This document shows, in pieces, positions 1-5,410 of a stretch of DNA of 6,999 bases. The stretch comes from Firmicutes bacterium UBA993 (GTDB lineage: Bacteria; Bacillota; Dethiobacteria; DTU022). The notes under the pieces were generated by a model. It had not been told where the DNA came from. It was given only the letters and a program-made list of their open reading frames with translations, and made no database searches. The stretch lies in the NCBI GenBank assembly GCA_002292015.1, contig DBBD01000011.1, positions 1-6,999 of the forward strand. The letters are read 5' to 3'. The translations under genes were made by a program, and so were the position numbers. Position 1 is the stretch's first letter; every line of letters begins with the position of its first letter.

Positions 1-87
1 GGGGTGCTCTTAAAAAAGGAAACTGAAGACAAAAAAGGCAGATCAGTGCAGTTTTTATCTTAAAATAGAAAAAAACCAAAAAATGTA

Positions 88-116
88 TTGACAAAAAAAA
101 CTAAATAATGTATATT
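88..116 (+). promoter_or_regulatory. Sigma-A promoter upstream of the c-di-GMP riboswitch
   Basis: A perfect -35 box TTGACA (88-93) is followed by a 17-base spacer and a -10 box TATATT (111-116, five of six consensus bases). The predicted start of transcription is near 122-124, about 15 bases before the riboswitch aptamer. This is consistent with the promoter making the riboswitch-led transcript of the receiver-peptidase gene. The surrounding DNA is very A-rich, as is usual for strong Firmicutes promoters. The prediction is by consensus only. Confidence 0.8.
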
Positions 117-136
117 TAGCATGCAAGTTGTTACTA

Positions 137-235
137 ACCCTGATCGATAGGGCAAACCAGCCGAAAGTCTGGGGCGCAAAGCCATAGGGTCTAAGGCTCA
201 CTAGAGCTATGACAGCCTGGACTGCCGAAACAGGT
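137..235 (+). ncRNA. Class I cyclic-di-GMP riboswitch (GEMM-I) aptamer
   Basis: The leader carries the class I c-di-GMP aptamer signature in order: AGGGCAAACC (149-158), a short stem CCAG/CTGG capped by a GAAA tetraloop (163-166), GGCGCAAAGCC (173-183), a second stem CATAG/CTATG (183-187 with 207-211) holding the GGTCTAAGG tetraloop receptor (188-196), then AGCCTGGACTGCCG (214-227). A closing helix CCTG/CAGG (139-142 with 231-234) brings the ends together. By comparison with the Vibrio Vc2 aptamer, the G, A and C that contact the ligand appear to be kept (near 152, 179 and 225). A G at the first of these points to c-di-GMP rather than cGAMP, but this is my hand alignment. One departure from consensus is GGCGC where GACGC is usual. 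The aptamer sits between a sigma-A promoter and the first receiver-peptidase gene, so it should make that gene respond to cellular c-di-GMP. Confidence 0.93.
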
Positions 236-271
236 GTTTTTCATCTCATCAAGTAAGCTGTCAAGAGGTGA
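232..271 (+). promoter_or_regulatory. Probable riboswitch expression platform (Shine-Dalgarno sequestration)
   Basis: TCATCTC (241-247) can pair over seven base pairs, one of them G-U, with GAGGTGA (265-271), which contains the ribosome binding site of the downstream gene. The same CATCT (242-246) can instead pair with AGGTG (232-236), and that segment overlaps the 3' strand of the aptamer's closing helix (231-234). The two hairpins are mutually exclusive. If c-di-GMP locks the closing helix, CATCT is freed to mask the ribosome binding site, predicting an OFF switch acting on translation. I see no strong hairpin plus U-tract that would favour a transcription terminator, although TTTTT (237-241) follows the aptamer directly. 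Pairings are by eye, without free energies. Confidence 0.45.
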
Positions 272-279
272 AACAATTG
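264..279 (+). promoter_or_regulatory. Ribosome binding site that decides a TTG start
   Basis: AGAGGTG (264-270) lies six bases ahead of a TTG codon at 277-279. The in-frame GTG at 268-270 is part of this ribosome binding site and has no site of its own upstream. Starting at TTG gives a protein beginning MYLLLVEN, which lines up without a gap with MYLFLVDH of the paralogue starting at 2310. TTG is therefore the better start, three codons shorter than the longest open frame. Confidence 0.75.
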
Positions 280-2157
280 TATTTGCTTCTGGTTGAGAAC
301 AACTTCATATCATCGCGGGAAATTAAGAGCCTGCTGCATCAGAATAAGATCAGTTGCGAAATAGTGAACTGTTCTTCAGCTGATGCCTTGCTTGATATTG
401 CCGAAAAGATTGCCCCTGAGATAGTTGTTATAGATTTTGACTTTTTTATGGATGCTTCAGCCGACATAGTTAAAGAAGTGCGTCGCCACAGTGCCGGAGC
501 TTACATTCTTGCTTTTGTTGATCCAGATCATTACGGCAGACTGCACCAGGCCATCGATGACGGCATTGATAACTATATGGTCAAACCTTTGCAGCGTGAA
601 GATGTTCTGCTGCGGATCAAGATGGGATTGCAGCATCAGGGCAGAGGTAGCAGCGTCTTAGTTGTTGATGATGTTGATGTTAGTGATGTCGGTGATGTTG
701 GTGATGTTGATGTCGGCAGCGTTGTTACCAATGCTGCTTTTCAGGTTGCGCTTACCGCAGAGCCGACCCCGGAAATTGTAAGCTATGATCAGGCACTTTT
801 TGGTTTCAGCGCCGAGACTGAAAATACTGGTAGCATTACCGTGCCGGAAATGGACAGAAGTGCCGAACCGCAGGAACCCAGTTTAATTGATGAAGCATTT
901 TCATTGGTCGACAATCTGGAAGATCTTGAAGAGATTAAGTCAGCCGGTGGTCCGGTGAATGCTGATGCTGGTGTTTCAATTGAAGCGGATACTAAGCAGG
1001 ATTTGCCTTACATTGATGATCTCTTTACCCGTGAACCTTTCACGGATCGTGATCCGGAAACCGTTCAAATGCCTGAAAAAACGGCACCCGCAGTATTTCA
1101 CTGGGAACCGGAAAATGAGTTTAATAAAGAACCTGAATTACCGGAGGCCGAGGGATCCTCGTTAGACGACAAGGAACTTTTTGGGGTGACCAGTGCAGAG
1201 CGCTTCGGCGATCGAAGCTCCTTTGAAGACCTATTTGACGCTTTTGATGGTTCAGCAAAAAAGAAAAAAAGGGCTCCGGTTGAACCAAAAGTAAAAACAA
1301 GTAAAGAGGGCAAAATAGAGTACTTACCTTTTGTCCGCAAATCAACCGCTGCATCAACTTCAATACCTGCCGCTGCGATTCCAGGTAATTTTAAGGATCA
1401 GCGGGCAGTTCATGAAAACTCCAAAAAGTATAAAGCAGATCCGCAAAAAACTGTAAAAGCCAGGCAAAAATCTCCTCTGAAAAAACAGGAAAGCAGCAGC
1501 AAATTTTTTCGGGTGGCAGGAAACTTTGTAACAGCCCTTCTGCTGATTATGATGGTCAGCCTCTCATTTTTTCTGATCCAAAGCAGAATCAGCGGTGGAT
1601 CACCAGCTATTGCCGGGCACCAGATGTACGTGGTTTTAAGTGGCAGCATGAATCCCGCTTTCGACACCGGTAGCATTGTTTTTGTCAGGCCGACTGAGCC
1701 GAGTGAGATTGTGGAGGGAGATATTATCACTTTTAGCAGTACCGGTGATGCAACCCGCAAAACCACCCACCGGGTTGTGGGTTTGAATTGGGATAACGGG
1801 TTAAGTTTTATCACCCGCGGTGATGCTAACAACGTTAATGATCCAAATCCGGTGCCGGCAGAAAATGTTGTCGGCCGGGTTACCGGTTCGGTACCCTACA
1901 TCGGTTATCTCTTCGGCTTCGCCCAGACCAGGCTGGGCTTAATTTTGCTGATTTTCATTCCCGGGCTCTTCTTAATCATCATGGAGCTGAGGCGTCTTTT
2001 CAAACACATGGTTGAGGCTAAAGTTGAGCAGTTAAGCGGTAGTGCTACTGCAGAATCTGCTTCAGCCGGCACTTCTCCGGATCCGCAGGCAGCCGGCGGC
2101 AGGTCGGTACAACCCGGTAGCGGGCGCGATCACCGCCTGAAGGATTTCGGGTTTTAA
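277..2157 (+). CDS. Receiver-like domain fused to a SipW-type signal peptidase I
   Basis: I predict a membrane-bound signal peptidase with a cytosolic receiver-like domain. Residues here are counted from the TTG start (626 aa). Residues 1-117 resemble a CheY-type receiver, with the phospho-acceptor Asp53 (VVIDFD) and Lys103 (VKP) kept. The acidic pair of strand 1 is reduced to Glu7-Asn8, and the Ser/Thr expected at the end of strand 4 is hydrophobic. Residues 118-414 form a long linker, mostly acidic, turning Lys-rich just before the membrane. A membrane helix follows at about 415-434, then a peptidase domain at about 447-545 with SGSM (Ser457), THRVV (His498) and GDANNVND (Asp516, Asp522). 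These match the Ser-His-Asp catalytic set of SipW and archaeal or ER-type signal peptidases. A second membrane helix (about 552-571) and a low-complexity tail end the protein. Ordinary SipW is under 200 aa, so about 400 residues are extra. The basic stretch before the first helix suggests a cytosolic N terminus and an external peptidase domain. A c-di-GMP riboswitch precedes the gene and a paralogue follows. Substrate unknown. Confidence 0.87.
   Translation: MYLLLVENNFISSREIKSLLHQNKISCEIVNCSSADALLDIAEKIAPEIVVIDFDFFMDASADIVKEVRRHSAGAYILAFVDPDHYGRLHQAIDDGIDNYMVKPLQREDVLLRIKMGLQHQGRGSSVLVVDDVDVSDVGDVGDVDVGSVVTNAAFQVALTAEPTPEIVSYDQALFGFSAETENTGSITVPEMDRSAEPQEPSLIDEAFSLVDNLEDLEEIKSAGGPVNADAGVSIEADTKQDLPYIDDLFTREPFTDRDPETVQMPEKTAPAVFHWEPENEFNKEPELPEAEGSSLDDKELFGVTSAERFGDRSSFEDLFDAFDGSAKKKKRAPVEPKVKTSKEGKIEYLPFVRKSTAASTSIPAAAIPGNFKDQRAVHENSKKYKADPQKTVKARQKSPLKKQESSSKFFRVAGNFVTALLLIMMVSLSFFLIQSRISGGSPAIAGHQMYVVLSGSMNPAFDTGSIVFVRPTEPSEIVEGDIITFSSTGDATRKTTHRVVGLNWDNGLSFITRGDANNVNDPNPVPAENVVGRVTGSVPYIGYLFGFAQTRLGLILLIFIPGLFLIIMELRRLFKHMVEAKVEQLSGSATAESASAGTSPDPQAAGGRSVQPGSGRDHRLKDFGF
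664..717 (+). repeat. In-frame GATGTT-type tandem repeat in the receiver-peptidase gene
   Basis: About 54 bases consist of imperfect repeats of a GTTGGTGAT-like 9-base unit (for example GTTAGTGAT, GTCGGTGAT, GTTGGTGAT in succession) with shorter GATGTT units on either side. It encodes a Val/Asp/Gly run of about 18 residues (130-147 from the TTG start), directly after the receiver domain. Because the unit is a multiple of three, gain or loss of copies would change linker length and not the frame. The paralogue lacks this repeat. Confidence 0.8.
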
Positions 2158-2190
2158 TTATCACTCGCTCATTTTAACAGCCAATTCACA

Positions 2191-2220
2191 AGTCCCTCTT
2201 TTTTGAGGGACTGTTTATAT
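2191..2220 (+). terminator. Rho-independent terminator after the first receiver-peptidase gene
   Basis: An 8-base-pair perfect stem, AGTCCCTC (2191-2198) with GAGGGACT (2205-2212), closes a T6 loop about 33 bases after the stop codon. It is followed by the moderately T-rich GTTTATATATT. The U-tract is not ideal, so read-through into the downstream paralogue is possible. Confidence 0.6.
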
Positions 2221-2246
2221 ATTATAAAGAAAATAATGACATTGGG

Positions 2247-2276
2247 TAGAAATTTATGTGTGGTATCTGTTATAAT
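2247..2276 (+). promoter_or_regulatory. Extended -10 promoter of the paralogue gene
   Basis: A consensus extended -10, TGTTATAAT (2268-2276), lies about 34 bases before the GTG start at 2310. The best -35 is weak: TAGAAA (2247-2252), four of six matches with an 18-base spacer. Transcription would begin near 2283, leaving a leader of under 30 bases with no room for a riboswitch. The second gene can thus be expressed independently of the c-di-GMP switch. Confidence 0.65.
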
Positions 2277-2309
2277 GTGAAAAACCGCTCCAGATGAGGA
2301 GGATGCCAG

Positions 2310-4004
2310 GTGTATCTCTTTTTGGTTGATCACAAATATATTTCTTCCGAACTTCTGCAAAAAATGATTGGCCAGATATTGCCGGAAGAAGACGTTGTTA
2401 ATTGCTTGTCGCCAACGACCTTGTTGAAAATCTCGGAAAAACTTAACCCCGATCTGGTAATCATCGACTTTGCGTTGGTTGAAGAGGATAAGGTCGATTT
2501 TATAGAAACCCTGCGCGGAAAATGCCCCGAGACATATGTGTTAGCCTTGATTGAACCGCGCTACTATGAGCATTTATACCAGGCTATAGAAAAAAGCCTC
2601 ATTGATGATTACATCGTCAAACCGGTCTCTGAAGAAGAATTTACAACCAGAATTTTGATCACCACCCGCAGAAGAAAGCATGACAAGCCGCTATTCATTG
2701 CGCCCCTGCCTGAGCAACCGGTACACATGGAAGAAGAGTTTACAGTCGCTGAACCTCAATTACCTGAAGAGCCAAGGTATCAGGAGACCGCTGCGTCGGC
2801 ACCCTCTCTTTTTGAGGAATCAACAGTGTCAAAAAGTGCTGAACCTGATTTCTCGGCTTTTCACCCTGACGAAGATGTCTATAGTAAGACTGTAGGGGAT
2901 GATATACCGGAGGTTAACTATGGGGAACCAGATTTGCAGCTTACCGACGATCGACCCGGTTCGGATCTGGAACTTTTTGATCAGCCTGATCTGGTTGACA
3001 AGACAGAGGATTTATTTGATACCAGGATAGGCTTGTTTGATTCAAGCGAGCGGATTCGCAGAGTCGCGGAGGAAGCGAATCCGGCTGCGCTACGGAGCAA
3101 AATAGAGCCGGGGGAAGATTATTTCGATGATCTTTTTGACGAACGCTATGATCTAAAAGATCCGGCAGAGAAAAGCGCGGAGCCGGCAGATGCTCCTCCT
3201 GCTTCCACGATTTTTGATGATTTCGATGATATTCCCGAAAGAGATTTTAATAAACCTTTGAAAGATTTTATGCCTGGCGAGTCAGCTGACCAGTATCTGC
3301 AAGAGAAAGAAGCTGAAAAAGGGGTTATAAACAATGAAGATCTGCTTGACCGGTTTCTCAGTGATGAAATGGAAGAAGCAGACCATGAAGAAGATAATTA
3401 TGACGAAGAAGAAGGGGAACCGTCCGGCTCGACGCGCTTCTTATCGGGTATAACGAATACAATATTGGCGCTCTTGCTTTTGATGATGGCTTCACTATCA
3501 TTTTTCCTGATCCATAGCCGGGTAGCTGACGGACCCCCGAGCCTGGCCGGCTTTACATTTCATGTGTTGCAGGATAACGATCTTAATGCCGATGCCAACC
3601 CGGGCAGCTTGGCTGTAGTCAGATCCGCTGATGTAACTTCAATAGCGCTGGGCGATCTTATCAACTTTAAAACCATAGTCAGCCCCCATGCCACATCAAC
3701 CCAGCGGGTGGTAGAAATTAACCGCGATGAAGGCTTGCAATTTGTGACCAGTGGCGATGGCGCCGGCGCGGTAGAAACCACGGTTGTACCGGCCGCGGAT
3801 GTGTTGGGCAAAGTCCTTGTGTCGGTACCGTTCTACGGTAGAATGGTTGATTACGTCCAAACCAGCCAAGGTTTAATTCTGTTAATCTTTGTGCCCGGCG
3901 TGATTATCATTGCCTATCAGTTGATCAAGATCATCCGGCAGCTATCCGCTAACAGGAGCTCGGGTCGCAGAGGCCGCTACCGGGCAGTAGCCGGAGAAGA
4001 ATAA
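2310..4004 (+). CDS. Receiver-like domain fused to a catalytically inactive SipW-type signal peptidase
   Basis: This 564-aa protein is a paralogue of the preceding one, with the same domain order. GAGGAGG (2296-2302) lies seven bases before the GTG start. Residues 1-118 are receiver-like: Asp53 (VIIDF) and Lys104 (VKP) are kept, but strand 1 has Asp7-His8 and strand 4 lacks Ser/Thr. Residues 119-380 are a very acidic linker with repeated LFD-type motifs. A membrane helix (about 384-402) is almost identical to that of the neighbour. Next comes a signal-peptidase-like domain (about 412-512), and then a second helix (about 519-540) and a basic tail. Aligned with the first protein, catalytic Ser becomes Asp424 (QDNDLN for LSGSMN), His becomes Gln465 (TQRVV for THRVV), and GDANNVND becomes GDGAGAVE. 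I infer no peptidase activity. Possible roles are a regulatory partner, a substrate-binding decoy or a structural subunit. The frame is open throughout with RBS and promoter, so it is not an obvious pseudogene. Confidence 0.85.
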   Translation: MYLFLVDHKYISSELLQKMIGQILPEEDVVNCLSPTTLLKISEKLNPDLVIIDFALVEEDKVDFIETLRGKCPETYVLALIEPRYYEHLYQAIEKSLIDDYIVKPVSEEEFTTRILITTRRRKHDKPLFIAPLPEQPVHMEEEFTVAEPQLPEEPRYQETAASAPSLFEESTVSKSAEPDFSAFHPDEDVYSKTVGDDIPEVNYGEPDLQLTDDRPGSDLELFDQPDLVDKTEDLFDTRIGLFDSSERIRRVAEEANPAALRSKIEPGEDYFDDLFDERYDLKDPAEKSAEPADAPPASTIFDDFDDIPERDFNKPLKDFMPGESADQYLQEKEAEKGVINNEDLLDRFLSDEMEEADHEEDNYDEEEGEPSGSTRFLSGITNTILALLLLMMASLSFFLIHSRVADGPPSLAGFTFHVLQDNDLNADANPGSLAVVRSADVTSIALGDLINFKTIVSPHATSTQRVVEINRDEGLQFVTSGDGAGAVETTVVPAADVLGKVLVSVPFYGRMVDYVQTSQGLILLIFVPGVIIIAYQLIKIIRQLSANRSSGRRGRYRAVAGEE

Positions 4005-4009
4005 GAAAA

Positions 4010-4052
4010 GTAAAAAGAGACCCCCTCCACTGAACTTAAGCGGAAGGGTCTC
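4010..4052 (-). terminator. Rho-independent terminator of the acyl-CoA dehydrogenase gene
   Basis: GAGACCC (4017-4023) and GGGTCTC (4046-4052) form a seven-pair stem, with further partial pairing CTCC/GGA inside. Read on the minus strand, the stem begins five bases after the stop codon of the acyl-CoA dehydrogenase gene and is followed by TTTTTACTTTT, a proper U-tract. On the plus strand no U-tract follows, so it should act mainly on the minus-strand gene. It may still help end transcription of the convergent paralogue gene. Confidence 0.8.
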
Positions 4053-4056
4053 AATG

Positions 4057-5196
4057 CTAGCAGCCCAGCTGACGGGCGATAACCAGCCGCTGAATTTCTG
4101 ATGTGCCTTCACCGATCTCCATCAACTTGGCGTCGCGCAGGTAGCGTTCAACCGGGTATTCCCTGGTGTAGCCGTAACCGCCGAAGATCTGGATTGCTTC
4201 CAAGGCGGCAGCCACCGCGGTCTCCGAGGCAAAAAGCTTCGCCATAGCCGATTCGCGCGTAAAAGTCTGCCCTTGGTCCTTTAACCAGGCGGCGCGGTGG
4301 ACCGCTAATCTGGCCAGTTCAGTCCGCGTGGCCATGTCAGCCAGTTTAAACTGGATCGCCTGAAACTTTGATAGCGGCCGGCCAAATTGCCTGCGCTCCC
4401 TGGCATAATTCAGAGCAGCCTCAAGCGCAGCCTGGGCGATGCCGACGGAAAGAGCACCAATGCTGATCCGGCCTCCATCGAGGACCTGCATGAACTGCTT
4501 AAAACCTTCGCCCCGCTTGCCGAGCAGATAATCTGCTGGGATGCACACATCTTCCATGATAATCTCTGCTGTATCGGAGGCTTTCAGTCCCAGTTTTTCA
4601 TAGGGTGCGGTTACCGAGAAACCAGGTGTATCAGTGGGCACAATGAATGAGCTGATGCCCCTGGTACCTTGGCCTGGCTCGGTAACCGCCGTAATGATTA
4701 CCATGCCGGCGTAAGTGGCGTTGGTTATGAAGCACTTGGTGCCGTTGATTACCCACTGATCCCCGTCCAATACGGCAGTTGTTTTGGTGCCGCCGGCATC
4801 GGAGCCGGCATCGGGTTCAGTCAGGCCGAAGGCAGACAACATTTCGCCTTTGGCGCAGGGAGTAACCCACTTTAGCTTCTGTTCTTCCGTGCCGAAGAGA
4901 TAAACCGGGTTAGTGCCGAGCGAACAGTGCGCGGCATAGGTAATCCCGGTTGAGGCGCAGGCCTTGGAAATCTCTTCCACTGCCAGCACATAGGCCACAT
5001 AGCCGTCGCCGGTGCCCCCGTAATCTTCGCTGAATGGCAGAGCAAAAAGGTCAAGACCAGCCATCTTTTCGAGAATGGCATGGGGAAACCGGCTTTCCCG
5101 ATCGAGTTCGGCGGCTATCGGAGCCAGCTCTTTTCCGGCGAAGTCGCTGACCATCCGGCGAATCATCAACTGGCTCTCACTGAGCGCAAAATCCAT
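4057..5196 (-). CDS. Acyl-CoA dehydrogenase (short-chain/butyryl-CoA type)
   Basis: A cytosolic FAD flavoenzyme that oxidises an acyl-CoA to the trans-2-enoyl-CoA, passing electrons to an electron-transferring flavoprotein. The 379 aa match the usual family length and the whole three-domain fold is present. The first family signature GLTEPDAGSD is at 124-133. The second, from Gln336 to Asp355 (QIFGGYGY...RYLRD), is intact. The catalytic base is Glu363 in IGEGTSEIQ. Many relatives have Tyr just before this Glu, where this protein has Gly362. RERRQFGRPLSKFQ (266-279) is also typical. AGGAGGA lies six bases before the ATG start. No electron-transferring flavoprotein, thiolase or CoA-transferase gene is adjacent, so the substrate (butyryl-, branched-chain or other acyl-CoA) cannot be fixed. 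It is transcribed away from the PhzF gene, as a single gene with its own terminator. Confidence 0.95.
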   Translation of the reverse strand: MDFALSESQLMIRRMVSDFAGKELAPIAAELDRESRFPHAILEKMAGLDLFALPFSEDYGGTGDGYVAYVLAVEEISKACASTGITYAAHCSLGTNPVYLFGTEEQKLKWVTPCAKGEMLSAFGLTEPDAGSDAGGTKTTAVLDGDQWVINGTKCFITNATYAGMVIITAVTEPGQGTRGISSFIVPTDTPGFSVTAPYEKLGLKASDTAEIIMEDVCIPADYLLGKRGEGFKQFMQVLDGGRISIGALSVGIAQAALEAALNYARERRQFGRPLSKFQAIQFKLADMATRTELARLAVHRAAWLKDQGQTFTRESAMAKLFASETAVAAALEAIQIFGGYGYTREYPVERYLRDAKLMEIGEGTSEIQRLVIARQLGC

Positions 5197-5317
5197 TATT
5201 TATCCTCCTCTTTTCCGGTAAAAGTTTCTTTTAATTGTACTGCTAGCAGTTCTACATGTAAAGCTACCGCTGTTGAACTGAAAACGACCGGGCCGGACAA
5301 TAACTGTATGTACTGTA

Positions 5318-5347
5318 AAAATAAAGTTAGGAACAGAACCGTGTCAA
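5318..5347 (-). promoter_or_regulatory. Possible promoter of the acyl-CoA dehydrogenase gene
   Basis: On the minus strand a perfect -35 TTGACA (5347-5342) is followed, after an 18-base spacer, by TATTTT (5323-5318), four of six matches to the -10 consensus. It would give a leader of about 115 bases, in which CAGTTC/GAACTG (5247-5252 and 5275-5280 on the plus strand) is an inverted repeat. The weak -10 makes the call tentative. Confidence 0.4.
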
Positions 5348-5368
5348 GTTTGAAAAAAATGTTATAAT
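5341..5368 (+). promoter_or_regulatory. Extended -10 promoter of the PhzF-family gene
   Basis: A consensus extended -10, TGTTATAAT (5360-5368), is preceded by GTGTCA (5341-5346, four of six matches to TTGACA) at a 16-base spacing. The -10 core is identical to that of the promoter ahead of the gene at 2310. Transcription would start near 5375, about 36 bases before the ATG. The -35 overlaps the predicted -35 of the divergent acyl-CoA dehydrogenase promoter. Confidence 0.65.
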
Positions 5369-5410
5369 GCTGGATCAAGGAGTCGCAATTATGGTGGGAG
5401 GGGTTGACAG

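Noticed and set aside
20..54. AAACTG...CAGTTT as a terminator of an upstream gene
   Set aside because: Six weak pairs across a 23-base loop in A-rich DNA, and no upstream gene visible to terminate.
1410..1832. Minus-strand 140-codon open frame opposite the first peptidase domain
   Set aside because: A shadow of the conserved peptidase-coding frame, without ribosome binding site or homology.
2169..2360. Minus-strand 63-codon open frame across the spacer between the paralogues
   Set aside because: It overlaps the terminator, the promoter and the start of the paralogue, and shows no family motif.
2310..4004. Calling the paralogue a pseudogene because its catalytic residues are gone
   Set aside because: The 564-codon frame is uninterrupted, with a good ribosome binding site and promoter, and conserved membrane helices. 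A functional non-catalytic protein fits better.
5080..5367. Plus-strand 95-codon open frame opposite the acyl-CoA dehydrogenase start
   Set aside because: It is antisense to well-supported coding sequence and runs into the divergent promoter region, with no recognisable domain.
5196..5378. Minus-strand 60-codon open frame ending at the acyl-CoA dehydrogenase start
   Set aside because: It begins at TTG with no ribosome binding site and spans both predicted promoters. Its hydrophobic look comes from T-rich DNA.
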